Assembly (NCBI RefSeq): GCF_015706575.1
Contig: NW_024037063.1
Coordinates: 10,106,927-10,170,926 of the forward strand
Direction: 5' to 3'
DNA from: Patiria miniata
Taxonomy: Eukaryota > Echinodermata > Asteroidea > Valvatida > Asterinidae
Length of the DNA: 64,000 bases
The position numbers were made by a program, and so were the translations under genes. The notes below the pieces were generated by a model. It did no database searches. It had not been told where the DNA came from and saw only the letters and a program-made list of their open reading frames with translations. Below, in pieces: positions 1 to 13,300 of this stretch; positions within the stretch are counted from its first letter, which is position 1, and each line of letters starts with the position of its first letter.

Positions 1-597
1 GGGGGCGCTGTTCATAACCTATGTTAGACAATAACTACCCCTATTCGCTTTCCACGGACGTTAAAATAAACAGCCAATCGCGAAAAGAAAAGGTTTTGTT
101 GAAAAATACGCACAAAATCGCGGAAAAAGGGACTTTATGTTCTTCCGGCTAATCATGGTAACTCATCTGGCTGTGCTTTTCTTCGTAGCTATGCCGCTGA
201 TAAGCAGCTGTAGCAGTTTGAGGGTTGCAAACAGTGAACATGGGGGGGGGGAACACAATGCCTATGCACAGAATTTTGTGGACAACTTGTAAATGAATAC
301 ATCAAAAATCTTATACATCAAACAGCTGCCGTAACTGCAGTAATAAAACTTAAATATGTAAACGTGATGCTCATGACATATTGTTACTTCAGTATTTTGA
401 TGTGTATTGTATTTTGAAAACAGTAATTGTATTACACCCCCAAATTATTTTAAATTAAGGGTTAGGTGGTTTGGGTATATTTGTTATCGATAAATTAAAA
501 ATAATAGAATTTTGAAGTGCCAAAAAGGTTAGGGTTGGTACATGTACATGCAAAAGATTCATCTGAGCACATATCACTGTATACATGGAGAGGCCCC

Positions 598-905
598 CTA
601 GAATAGTAGGCCTCCGTCAGTCAAAGATGACCATGGATGATGTATCCTAGTTTTCTGTCCTATTGGAGCAGCATCATCTGTGACTGTAGAGACCAATGCG
701 AGAGTGGCAGTCTCTACCGCATAGGTCACGTCTGTGGATGGTCCCAGCTCTGTCAGAGTTGCTGTGCTCCTTTCTGCGGGCCCGCTTGTCTTCCACTGCA
801 CTCAGCAGTTTCCCTTCCCCTTTCTTGAGGTGTTGGTTCAGGGCACTTTTCTATCTCTTGCGGTCAATAGCAAAAGCACTACGCCAGCTGTTGTTTAGAT
901 TAACC
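598..905 (-). mobile_element. Relic of a non-LTR retrotransposon (LINE) 3' end
   Basis: On the minus strand, positions 723 down to 677 read C-G-R-D-C-H-S-R-I-G-L-Y-S-H-R and are followed at once by TGA. This is the cysteine/histidine-rich tail typical of the end of LINE ORF2 proteins, where CGR-C-SRIGL-SH precedes a final R-C. The arginine codon expected after the last R is a stop here, so the copy is dead or ends early. No reverse transcriptase core is readable upstream, so only a 5'-truncated fragment remains. The family assignment rests on this one motif; the outer limits are approximate. Confidence 0.55.
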
Positions 906-927
906 ATCATGGGGCAGTTGCTTTGTA

Positions 928-1395
928 CAGAGTGAGTTAAAAAAACAAAAAACGAAACCTAAATGTCGGGACCACTTTATTAGTGTAGCATTTCAGTATC
1001 TAGGATATGAAAGCCCATTTCATGAGCTTTCTTTCAGTACAAGAATTATTCAAATCACTCATGTACTTTTTACGTTACGGAATTTTAAACCCAAACACCA
1101 TTTTAAACTTCTTGTCCACGGATCACAAAAAAAGATAAAAGTGCTCTTTCAGCAAAACAAAAACATTTGACACACATCCCCTATGTGAATGTGTGGACAG
1201 AACTTCAGAACGGTGTTTGTGTTTAAAATTCCATAACTTGAAACGTACATGAGAGATTCAAATGATTCTTGTACTAAAAGAAAGCTTATGAATTGGGCTT
1301 TTTATATCCTAGAGATTGAAAGTGCTACATGCAGAACTTCACTAAAAAAATGGTCCTGACATTTGGGTTTCGTGTTTTTTTTTTAACTCACACTG
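928..1395. mobile_element. Foldback DNA element, TA-flanked (copy 1 of 2)
   Basis: The left end CAGAGTGAGTT and right end AACTCACACTG are inverted repeats, each bordered by TA. The two halves mirror each other over most of the 468 bp: the 'gtagcatttcagtatctagg' arm near 985 is repeated inverted near 1330. No transposase is encoded. TA borders fit a Tc1/mariner-type non-autonomous element. Confidence 0.7.
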
Positions 1396-1451
1396 TATAA
1401 TAGCTGGCACAATGCTTTTGCCATTGAAGGGGGCCTCCTTGAAAGTACATA

Positions 1452-1914
1452 CAGGGTGAGTAAAAAAAAAACGGAACCCAAATGTTGGGACCATTGTTTT
1501 AGGGAAGTTCTTCATGTAGCATTTTCAAAATCTAGGATGTGAAAGCCCAATTCATAAGCTTTCTTTTTGAATCATTTAAATCACTTATGTACTTTTCAAG
1601 TTTTTTTCACAAAAAAGTTCAGTGTTCTTTCAGCAAAACGAAAAGAAATCACATAGGGAAGTGTGTGAATTGTTTTCATTTTGCTGAAAGGACCCACACT
1701 TTTTTTGTGATCTGTGGACAGAACCTTAAAACGGTGGTTGTGTTTAAAATTCCGTAACTTGAAAAGTACATAAGTAATTTTAATGATTCTTGTACTAAAA
1801 GAAAGCTTACGAATTGGGCTTGCTTCATATCCTAGATTTTGAAAGTGCTACATGCAGAACTTCAATAAAACAATAGTCCCGACATTTGGGTTTCGGTTTT
1901 TTTAACTCACCCTG
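1452..1914. mobile_element. Foldback DNA element, TA-flanked (copy 2 of 2)
   Basis: Same family as 928-1395, only 56 bp further on. The ends CAGGGTGAGT and AACTCACCCTG are perfect inverses bordered by TA. The arms contain AACCCAAATGT/ACATTTGGGTT and run inward for about 200 bp. No coding capacity. Confidence 0.75.
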
Positions 1915-2655
1915 TACAGTAATATAGCATGCTCAGATTGTTCCTTACAGTATGTACATGTAGTTAGTTGGTTGTTCTGATATAGAGTATGATATCTTTG
2001 AGTGTAGAGCTATGAATTTTGAGTGATTAATGGGATGGAAATAATTTCCAGGGGTTGGCCACAAGTATCATTAGTCGACTGATCAAACAGCACGCACTGG
2101 GTTGTAGTGTTTCCAAAAGTCCTTCAGTGCTGATGCCGGAGGGATCATGGAACGAGAATATTACTTCAAACGAGTCGATGTATTACCATTTAAAGTGGTC
2201 GCTCATCAAAAACAATCTGTTAAATCACTCGAGTAAAGATTAATCTACTTATGAAAAGTTCAAATGCTCCGCTTTATTTGTAATTTAATTCTGGACAGGA
2301 AATTTTTCAGTTTACTGGTACTGAAAAATATATGGGATGTTAACTAAAAGCATTACGATTGCAGAGACATGATGAAGTATACCATCAATTAGCTGTTGTA
2401 TTTTGAGTGAAATTGCTTAAGTAAAAATTAAAATAACAAATGAATGTTGTTTTGATTGCACTAAGGGAATAGTAATAATCTTTGGTATTTAATCTATATA
2501 TTAAAAAGGATTTTATAAACTGAACTACAATAAAAAAAAAATGTTTAAACAGATATGATACTTTATTAAAAACAGCATAGAATTAACTATTTATTAAAAA
2601 AAGGTATATACTTGTCATTAAGTAAGATTTGAGGCTTTCCATGGCCGGAGATACT

Positions 2656-2930
2656 AATGAATGAAAGATTTGTGGAAACACCATGTGCGAATAATTTCTC
2701 ATTTAAGAGAATGGTTCTGAAAAGAACCAGAGGTATAAACTCGACGTTCCGGTCAGTATGCTCTGACTGTCTTCAGGAGAGTGCCTAAACTCTAAGGAAG
2801 TAAACTCTAAGCAAGAAGCAAAAGTGAAATCGGTGAAGTGTTTAGAGCTTATACCTCTGGTTCTTTTCAGAACCATTCTCTTAGTTGAGAAATTATTCGC
2901 AAATGGTGTTTCCGCAAACCTTTCATTATT
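2656..2930. mobile_element. Foldback element, 'GAACCAGAGGTATAAAC' family, diverged copy
   Basis: Left arm AATGAAAGATTTGTGGAAAC... is mirrored by right arm ...GTTTCCGCAAACCTTTCATT. The internal arms GAATGGTTCTGAAAAGAACC and the following GTATAAAC are also inverted at 2845-2890. Two better-preserved copies lie at 21414 and 21690. It encodes no protein. Confidence 0.7.
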
Positions 2931-3218
2931 TACTTGTGATTAGTTTATGACATGATGGAGATTTGCAGTTATCCTCATTTCCGATGGGTCGTTATCCGAA
3001 AGCTTAACGTAATCCAAAAGTTTAGGCATGTCAACCAAAATGTCTAGCGAAGTTATCATACCTGGCATAGAGCCAGCATTGGGGGGGGGGGGGGGGAAAT
3101 AATTATTTCAGTTCAAATACAGAGATTCGACAATGGAATACTACAGCAGTGTTCATTAGTTCTAACAACGAGATATGTTTAACTCTTTTCTGTATTGATC
3201 GTCTCGATGTATTTTATA

Positions 3219-3477
3219 TCAAAGGTCTCAAAGCACTTCACAATTATTACCCTGTTCATCAGGCAATGAGACCAGTTTTTGCAGCAGCTCGAGATCAGCA
3301 CATTCTAGTCTCTACCCTCACAGGTACCCATTTATACTCCTGGGTGGAGAGAGGAGCGGCAATTGTAGTAAAGTGTCTTGCCCAAGAACACAAGCACCAT
3401 GTTCCCTGACAGGGTTCAAACCCATGTACCATGGCATATGAGTCGAACACCGTAACCATTGGACCACACTGCTCCAC
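3219..3477 (-). mobile_element. tRNA-derived SINE, minus strand
   Basis: Read on the minus strand, the head CAGTGTGGTCCAATGG is followed by a B-box-like GGTTTGAACCC. Next come a middle with CTTGGGCAAGACACTTTAC and CACCCAGGAGTATAAATG, and a tail containing GGTCTCATTGCCTGATGAAC and AAGTGCTTTGAGACC. The whole unit matches the plus-strand copy at 53003-53265, including the tail. Confidence 0.75.
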
Positions 3478-4164
3478 ATATATAAATGTATCAGCTTTGA
3501 GAATATACCCACTTAAGACAGAGAAGCAAGATGGTACAGATTTATTCAATTCATATAAGTATAGGAGTGTGAATGTTTCCAAGAAACCTCCACTTATCGC
3601 TGAACTCACCAGCACGCAATCCTTCAAATATCTTAAATCATTTTGTGAAAAGCTGACGATGTTCATGTGTGTGTACATTGTCCCTTTAGAAATTTAAGGC
3701 GATTCAAAGGTTTGTCTAATAAAGAGCATACAAACAGCCTATTAGGGAAGCAGACATTTATTGAAGAACTCTCACAATTTCTTAATCAAACTGTAATGTA
3801 ATGTCCGTGACAGAGCCACTTAACCATGATATCTAATTCATGAGTCAAAAAAATGATCCAAAACTTGTAGTCTGTAATCTCTTTGACAATTACTAGATGA
3901 TTAATGCATACAATCTGAAAAATACCTTTTCAGGTTTATTCACAGAGCTCTTGAAATGTCTGATTTGTAATGTTATTGCCACTGGAATTGCCCAAGCATA
4001 AACTGATTTTTTTTTTTTGTCAGTTGGGAAGTGTCGGATTTTGGCATGCGCTGTCACAAATTCTCATTTCACCTTGAGTCGTTGATATTAAAAACCTTGC
4101 TTGTTTTTCTCCCTTCCCACCACCCACCCCCTCCTCCCTGTGTTTCTCCTGTCTTTCCCCGCAG

Positions 4165-4301
4165 ACACAGACGAGGTGGCCACCACGGCCCAAGAAGGCC
4201 AAGCAGGCCAGACGGGTCCTTGCTGCACCAGCACCTACTCCAAAGTCATCTCGGTCACGCTCCTGTCCTCCTCCCTTCTCTTCCTGTACGATGGCCTGCA
4301 G
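4165..4301 (+). CDS. MFSD4-like, visible exon 1
   Basis: Acceptor ...CCCCGCAG precedes 4165 and donor CAG|GTAAGA follows 4301. The exon starts in phase 1 and ends in phase 0. It encodes a hydrophilic linker, then the helix VTLLSSSLLFLYDGLQ that corresponds to the start of TM7. Confidence 0.85.
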
Positions 4302-7300
4302 GTAAGATTTACCGTCTGATGAACCAATCTGCGTGACTGGGTAAACATGGGTGAGACGGGCACACGGCTGTCGTAATATCTCAATGTCAGATTGTCAGAT
4401 TGAGACAGATTGCCAAACAACAGAAGAGATTTTTCTTATCAGAAGCTTGTTTTTTGTGTGTGTAATTGCCTCTCCTGTCGTAATATCTCAACATCAGATG
4501 TGGACTGATTGCCAATCATTCTGAACAATAGAAAGCTTTTTTTTTCCCCGGCAGAGATGCCACTTTTCAGGTTTTAACCTGAATTCAGGTTTTTTTCCAA
4601 AAAGTGTGACAAATTAAAAGTGCTGGATTTGGTCTGAAACATCCAGAAAACACATTTTTGAAAGGGGGTAAGGGTAGTTTCAGGTTTTTTAGTAGTGTTT
4701 CAGGCTTTTTATTGATATATTGGTGGCATCTCTGCCCCGGTTATATTTTTCATTTATTTTTTTTTCACAGAAGCTTCTTTTTAAAGATAACACTTGTAGT
4801 TAGCACAAAGACAAAATCTTAAGTTTTAGTGTTCTTTTTTTTAATTCAAATATGAAATTGTCTGAAAAACTTGTAAAAATTTGACTTTATGTTATGTAAT
4901 CCTTGAAAATGCACCTACGTCCCATGTATTCTAATTTTCAAATTTCGTGTTGCCATTTTCAAGGGTATTTTGGTGCCTTTTAGTTTTGTATGCTTATGCA
5001 ATAATCCATATTCATATGAGCAAAAATGGGATGTCGTTCCAGGCAGAAAACTCAATGAGACAACTATTTCAGCCCCAAAAGATGCCAGAATATTGGATAT
5101 TTTGCTGTTGTCAATTCTATTTTCGTTGGTGATTTGTTGCTGTGTCCGTACACGGCAGTATTCCAATGAATAAACTTTTCTCACAAATGTTTTCAATGAA
5201 CAAGTGTTTGAGTTCACAATTTGAACTGAAACCCCTTAACTGAATAGTGTTCCTGAAATGGCAACACAGTAGCAGCGCCCTCGGTTGCCCAGAAAAGCAT
5301 GGACAATTTTTAATATTCAAAGAAGTGCACTTTTCAATATAATTAACCAAAACATTACAACAAGTAAATGGCCATCCTCCATACAAACGATCAGCGTTGA
5401 ATTCACACACAGATGGGTATAGGCTTATTGCATACACCCTCGACTTACTGAAACCATAACTCCTAAAAGAAACGGGTACTGAACATAGTAACTGTACCCA
5501 ATGTAAATTTAGTTTGTCTGCTTGCTGTAGAAACCAAATATCTCTGCTTGTGGAAAAATTTTATGTACGTACTTTTCCAATTCAGAACGACAGCAATTGC
5601 ACTTCCGGCACACTGACTATGTCAGACATCCATTAACAAAACATGCGTTTTAGGTGGCCGATTCGCTCGGCCAGATGGCATACGGGGCACTCTATTTGCC
5701 TGTCACTCACGAAGTTTATTCAGAAAGTAACTGCACAGCTAGTTGCTGTCAACTCTAGTGAATATTCAAACCAAATTTGAATGAAATTCACAAAAATTTG
5801 ATGAACGTACTTTTCAATATTCATAAAACCATTAATCAATCTGAAGTTGATCGACTGTATAATCGACAGTATAACCCAATTTTGGCTTGTGTGTGCGCTG
5901 GGTGCGCGCCGTGCGCGTGCAACTCGCCGCGCACGTGCAGCTTGTTCTTCACGCGCGGTACTGCATGCTGAATGGCTAATGGTCATTTGTTGACTGCGTT
6001 TGCACGCGGCTAAATCAGGTCACCGCGTATTCACTAAATGTGTATTCATTACCTCCCAAATCAGTGCGCGCTGTAATTGGCTGTATGTAACTGAAATGGT
6101 AATATCAGAGCTCATTAAAGTTTGTCACCTCGCCCGTGCGTACTTGTTGTAAAGAAGGGCTGTCAAATAGTTTGTGTACATTTCAGAGTAGTAAAATGTT
6201 GCACAAAATATGTTCCTCAAAATATTTATTTCACAGACCCTTTAAAATATGGTGTCTGTAGCAGTTACACCTTCAGGCACCACCCACGAAGAAAGCCCTG
6301 ATCAGATCTATCTGATCACAACAAGGTGATCAGACGTCCTTCAGTGTCAGACAATCTCTCAGTGACGGTTTCAAATGCAACTTGCAAAAACTTCTCCCTG
6401 TAATTTGAATTGTAAATTGACCAAGCGGCAAGATTTATGGTAAAATTGAACCGTTCGATGTTTTTCCAGCAGTGAGGACACTTTTATAAGCGTTGGAAGA
6501 ACACAAGCAGAGCAGACAAAGTTAGGCCTTTAAATTTGATATGTCAGGAGTATATACATGACCTTAAAGGAAATTTTGTCTGTACTAAAATCAAATCTTG
6601 TTCATGGTTAAAGTTGGCGTTAATGATAGAGTCCATCATTTGTAATTTGTGCATTTTGTTCGTTTGAAGCAACAAAAGTGTTCAAAATATAATGAAGGAT
6701 ACTGAACAACTAACCTGATGAAATTTCAGCTCAGCTTCAGCTGTATATTCCGAGAAAAACAGCATTCTAGGATCTCAATTTCAAATCAAAAGTTGCTGAA
6801 TCATGTTTTGAATTGGGCCTGAATTCAGCGTCCGAGACACGTTCTCTCTGAGCCGATTGCAGCTATGCGATGTCGCGCACTGATCCGACGAATTATAGCA
6901 ACCGCGCGCGCGTGTGCATTGTGCCAATGCTTGCGCGTGCTTTGCCGAATAACAAAACGAACTACTAATTTATATTTTCCTACGGTTAAGACGCACCGTT
7001 GGAAACGCCTTCTTTCGTTGATTACTTCAAAATGCCAGCTTGCCAGAACGAACAATTTCACAGAGAGTTTAGTCCCTTTACTATCTTTCAACCAAGTATG
7101 TTTTTCAACAATAATTAGGCCAGTTACTTTTTGGATGGCTGCAAATGATGGACTATAGCTTTAAGCATGTTAAGAAAAATCTAAGCATACAAACCAATGA
7201 AAACAATGAATTTTATATAAAAATGTTGAAGAAAAATGTTGAAAACTATGAAGCAGAAATGCAGGGCACCATGCCACAAGATATATCAGAATAATAAATT

Positions 7301-10300
7301 TGTTGTCGTTTCCATGAAGAAACAACTTTGAATTTTCAGGGCTGGAAGACAATTGTGATGTTTTTGTTTAGTGGTTTGTAATTTATTTATTTTAATTTTA
7401 AAATGTTTAATTTGTTTATATATATTTGAAATAAAAAAACAAAGGTGGCAGTGGAACAAAGGACGTAATGCTTTCCCTTGTGATACAAGGGATTAGCAGT
7501 GTGTATTGCAGTGCTGTGGTCAAGTCCATCACATGCCCGGTCTAAACTAAATCAGAAGCTTCACAAGTCCATTCAAAAGTAGACGAGGATGAACAAGAAC
7601 AAAGCAATGCTTTTAAATAGCGTGCTATTTGACTCAAGGCAGAAGGATTTGTGATGGACTTATGGTGGTCTTGCAAAGACTCGTGATGGACTAACAAGCG
7701 CACCAGCGGTACATAGTCTGGGGAATTCAAGTGAAATACAACATAATGAAAAGTTTGGGACATTTGCTCATCCCAACACTGCGTATACACGCTCAGTAAG
7801 TGTGTGCGTGCGTTGTTGAGACACCAAAACAGGCATATCTTTAAAATTGGGCAACGTACAAATCTGGGGTGATCAGAACATGAAAGAAGACATCTTGAGC
7901 TTTCTATAGGGATGAAATTTGTCAATGACAGTGCTCGGCACATAACGACCATTTTAGTTTGAAAAAACACATCCACTCTTTGTGCTCCTATTCAATTGTG
8001 CACATCCACGAAGCGTAAACTAGTTTTTTAGCACGCATGTCCGGGTGTTTTTTACCACAGCGTCAAAACGAAAAGTTCAACAACCTTGGCGTGACGACAT
8101 TCATAAATTTGATAAAATTCTCTAAATGCTGATATAAGAAACATGCTAATTGGACAATAAATTCCGACGACCATTTTGGCTTGAAAAAAATATAGCCCGT
8201 CAGTGTTTTGATTAGTCAGCCCATGCATGGTTAGCCCACAGTTAGCCACCCACACGTGCGTGCGCGTATTATGTACATTGTATATAAATGCGCGTGCCTA
8301 TTGTGTAACGTGTGTTCTGTAGTGTGTGTATGCAGCGCCCCGCGTATTTGAGCTTTTGTCCATTTGCCTATATCAACTTTTCATTATGACTTGTGGTATC
8401 AGACGTATACAAACATACAGTGCTGAAATTTAATTTTCGAACAAACAGAATAGTTCTGACATGGTTTCCATAATCTATCCTGATCTGTCACTTGTTCAGG
8501 ACATCTCCAAATGAAATGTAATCTTTGATTTGATACATCTACTCCAAGTCCAGGTGTACGTGGATAATTTTTATACTTAAATCTTGTCTTCTTCTAGGCT
8601 GCTTACGGCGGTTTCATCTTCGCCTACGCCATGAAGAACGTGGCCATCAAGCTCTCGGCTACGGACAGCGCCTATATCACATCCGTCTACTGGGGCTGCT
8701 TTGCCCTGGGCCGACTGCTCTCCATCCCCATCTCCACTAAGCTATCGCCGGGGGCCATGCTCATGTGTAATCTGGTGAGTCATAATGGACCGGCGACTGT
8801 AAACCCCACGGAGAGTCGCGCTTAATTCCCTGCTAAAGTAGACGTCTTTAATTGCCTCCAACACAAAAAACAAAAGTCAAGAAAAGAAAGAGAAAAGAAA
8901 AGAAAACAAAAGTCATGGACAATGTATTATTTTTGGCTGGCGACCATGCTAGTCTGGAGCCCCGTTTCCAAGACATGATTTCACATGAGGCACTGATGTA
9001 AGTCTGGTTCATACTTCACATGAATGTGCATGCAAATTTGATTTCACGAAAAAGATTGCTTTAAAATTGTCACAAGTTGAAATGTGTTCACCTTTTGTGA
9101 AATTTCATATTGAGTATATGCGTACACAAAGTCGCTTTCCCGTTTGCAGCTAAAGTGTGAACCAGTCCAGTAATTGTGCATGTAAATTTTTACCAAACTG
9201 TGGGTTCTTTTTAAAAGATTGTCGTAAAAAATGCTCTTGAATGTTTGATTTCTTACATATTCTAACAGTGTCCCAATTCTCAAGAGGACAGTCATTTTGT
9301 GTAAGATGCATTTTGCAAATACATCCTCGGTCGCACGGCGAAGTGACGTATCATGTGCACAAAGTCCATGAGACGATACGTCACTTCGTGGTGCACCCGA
9401 CGACATGTATATGCATTACATGTATTACAACTACACCAAATTTTCTCTCTTAACCAGTTCACGCCGGGATTATTTTGACAAGAATGGAACGAGGCGCGGG
9501 ATTACTTTTCACTTGACCTCATGCTCAGCACACTCATATTTCCGGCCTCGCTCCCTGCAAAACAGGTCGCTGACGGATATTTCCGGCCTCGCTCCCTGCG
9601 TGTTTATCCATCATCCGTTCTGAATACCGCAAAACACGGGTGTGCAATGTACACGTCATCTGGCGCGAACTGCTTAACCTATCATTACAAAAACCTGCTG
9701 TAGTCACAAATCGTTTTTCTGCAAAAAATGGAAGTGTTTTTGCAAAAGCATGCTTCCATTTCTCCTTGTATAAGCGTCCTACTTCTTCCCACACGTGTTG
9801 ACATTCTACAGCAGAACGTTTCAATTTCACCTCCCGTTAGCCAATAAGCTTCCCCCTTAAGGGAATCAGCATTAGCTCCCTGCTGCTATAGAGCTGTCTG
9901 AATAAAGCCTCGTGTCTCTCAAATCTTGATAAGTACCCGGCGAATCTGTTTTTCTTGGCTTCCCCGATGGCTAGATTTGAAGCCGAGCTGCGATTTAGGG
10001 AATAATTTATTTCCAGACCCTGTGAAAACATTGCAGTAATTACAAGTCTAAGTAGCTACGTGTATTTGTCCATGTATTTATTTTACATTTCTTTTACAAG
10101 GAATGTGTTTAGAATCCGAAATACTAACTTGGAAGAGGATTTTAATATGTACAACACTGCACAGTGCGATCTCAACCAAAATGGGCAGACAGGTCTTAAG
10201 TCAACAAAGTGTGTATTATTTCCTGAAAAGAAAAGTTACAAAATTGATGCCTTGTTTTTGAACTTTTGTTGGTAGATAGTTTTCCTATCAAACATTAAAT

Positions 10301-13300
10301 ACATCATATGCATAAAAATAACAACCTAATGTAATGTAATGAATATTTTGAAAATTGTAGGATTTGTGTATGCCCCCTCCCACTAATTCTACAATGTTAA
10401 AAAAACTTACAAATTCCAACTTCAAACATTTTCTCCCTGATTCTCGCACAAAAAGAATTTCCAGTCCTTGTCTTTCATTTTTTTTGTCCCTAATTAAACC
10501 AGTAAAAGCCTATCAACTTCAGGAGGGTTCGACCCTTAACTTTTTGTTTCACTAGCCAGCTGGGCTACTGAAACAGACTCTGGACTAGCCCGCGGGCATT
10601 TTCACTAGCCTGCGTGTTTATCATTTATAGAGTGTCTCATAGACAACAATGTGCATACATGTACAATATGTATCCTGAGGCAATGTTGTCGGTGTTTTTA
10701 ATAAACAGATCTAATAATTTAACCCTAAACAGTTTATAAAATTTATACAGGTTTCAGGGTTCTCCCCAGGATTTTTTCAAACCTGTGGGGGAAGTTTTGT
10801 TGTGATTCACCAACCTGCGAAGCCACGGCGTGGGGTTCGGGGCCCGCTTAAGGGCCCCGAAAAATTTTGAACTTTAGAGGCTCTCTGGTGCATTTTAGAG
10901 CAAATCTGGGGAGTCTTTAAGGAAGATTTTTCCTTAAAATTTAGAGGAGATCTTGTGATATTTTTTGTAATTAGAGAAAAAAAATATCAACGTTTTTAAC
11001 TAAAAAAAAAAATCAACATTTCAAAACCTGTGTTAAACCTTCTTGATCTAGAAAGTATGGATTATATTTACAAGCAAGTTTCAAATTAAGAAATTAAGGT
11101 GAAGAAAAAAATCACTTTTGCTTCCGACTACATGGCTTTCAAAATAGCGTCGGTAGGTCGGAAAAATTATTTCGCCATTTTTTGGGGCTGCTGATTGAAT
11201 CATGGAGGAATAAAAACACATGATTGAATGGAGCATATTGAACAAGGAATCATGTAGTTTTGTGCCTGGATTATTTTCCTTTGCACCACGAAAATTATCA
11301 AGACTGACCATCAGAAGTGATTAAAACTTGCCTCACCTAATTAAAAATATATTTGAGGAGGTTGATTCCACTATGCTTAATGTACATCGATCACGGCCCC
11401 TGGCACTGCCAACATTCAGTCTGGCCGGCCGTACATCGCGCAGTATCAGTGTGCATTACTGCACTGTGTACGGCCCTACTGCTTCTAAGAAGCACGCTAC
11501 GATGTTTCGCCACAAGTTCGAGCTTTGCAATCTCGTCATTTTAATGGAAAATACATACACAGAAAATAAAGATCACGTTCTGTGAATTAATTTGCAGAAA
11601 TTCTCTTTCTCCATCGATGTTTGTTTGGTGTTTTTACGATCCAACTTCGGCCGACATCATCATCATGTATGCACGCACGAGGCAGTAGTCACTGGTTCCG
11701 GTCCTTCATCATAGCATTGATACTGTTAGCACGCGAAGGGAACCAGTGTACCGTGCTGTATGCGCTAATATATAGCTGGCGGTTGACGCGAAAGACCCGT
11801 CATCGTGTGCCTTTTGATCACGCATGCATCAGAAATGCGGGATTTTTGTCAAGATTTTGCATGTCAAGATGAAATAATGGTGTATGAAACGATTATGTTG
11901 TGCATTTTAATGGCTTGTATAATAATTATATTGTGCGTATCGGGGCTGAAAAATGTGATCGGCATTTTTGTCGGCGTATCGGGCCGCAATTCCAGCGTAT
12001 CGGGCCGATACGCACGTTTGTACGTGGGGAGAACCCTGGGTTTGCTTTCTGCATTTAATGATTATTCTTCCTGTCCTTTCATCTTTGCTGTAACCCAATA
12101 ATTGTTGACTTGCCAGCCGGGCTACTTCAAAATAGTTTGACTAGCCCACAGCTGTTTTGACTAGCATTTGGCTAGCGGGCTAAAGTTGAACCCTGACTTC
12201 AGTAGGTCTCAAATTGCCCTCCAAAAATCTACAAATAGTTCCGTGAATTTGTCATTTTTTTGTTTGCTTGCAGATGGGATGTTTTGGGGCTCTGACGCTA
12301 TTGGTGTGTATGCGAGACAACTACGTGGTTGTCTTCATTACGTCGGGTGTGTTTGGGTTGTCACTCAGTAGCGTCTACCCTACGGTCATAGCACTGGCTG
12401 AGCAGTACATCCACATGACAGGTAATAAACTAACAACAACAAAAAAGAAAATAGAAGAAATTGAGAAGACAAAAAAATATAGTACTTGGCCATTGTCATT
12501 TTGATAATGGCACCCATGGCCCAGCATTGAATAGCAGCATTTAAAGGCTGGTTCTTTCTTTGTAACATTTGTATCGATATTCGGTGGATTTGAAATACAT
12601 GTACATTCAATTGTGGACCTCCTCTTTTGAAACTTTGGTCCTGAAAAGGTTAAATTTTCAATAAGTTGCTCTCATGTCAGACTTCCTATAGTGAAAAATG
12701 TAATTATCCATGCCATGATATCAAAAAATAAGGTTTACTTGAAAAATTTAGTATTTCAATGTATAGAGTTTCAAGTTTAAGAACACATCAAAATTCCATC
12801 AAAACAGAAAACGTTTACGCTATAAATCACAACAATCTTCATTTTCCCCTTTCTGTAGAACCTGTTGAGTATGAAACACACATAGTGACATTAACAATTT
12901 ATTTCTTACACTAACAATCTCTGACAAACCAAAATCTTGACTAAAAACATGAAGATTTGTGTTTGCCTGTCCCAGAGGGCCAGCTGGGTCCTCTTTGCAC
13001 CTATCTTACTGACTGACTGACTCCCCGACTCCCCCCCCCCCCCCCCCGACTCCCTGACTGATCGACTGACTGATTGTCACTTGTGACTTACATTGGTTGT
13101 AGACTGCTGAAAGGAGCCTGATCATGCTGTTATAGAGGGTGGATAAAAAAAAACCTGAGATATTATTGCTAATTGGAACAGAAGTAGGGCACATGTGAAT
13201 GAAAGGGAGGTATCCTCTGTTAGGGTTTAATCTCCTCTTTAAAATGACACCCGGATCATGTCATTACATTCACGGTTGACTGAGCAGTGACCAATTTCAT

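Larger units (their letters stand above)
1..4164. other. Upstream/intronic stretch of the MFSD4-like gene, no exon recognised
   Basis: No coding exon was recognised before 4165, although the transporter must have upstream exons because its first visible exon begins in mid-codon. The stretch holds a LINE 3' relic (677-723 core), two TA-flanked foldback elements (928-1395 and 1452-1914), a third foldback (about 2656-2930), a G-run near 3080-3096 and a minus-strand SINE (about 3219-3477). The small open frames are short and show no recognised domain or plausible splice context. Confidence 0.6.
8775..12273. other. Intron of the MFSD4-like gene
   Basis: Contains the TTAA-ended element at 9450-9677 and a nested pair of elements between about 10519 and 12192. 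The rest shows no exon or RNA gene that can be supported. Confidence 0.6.
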
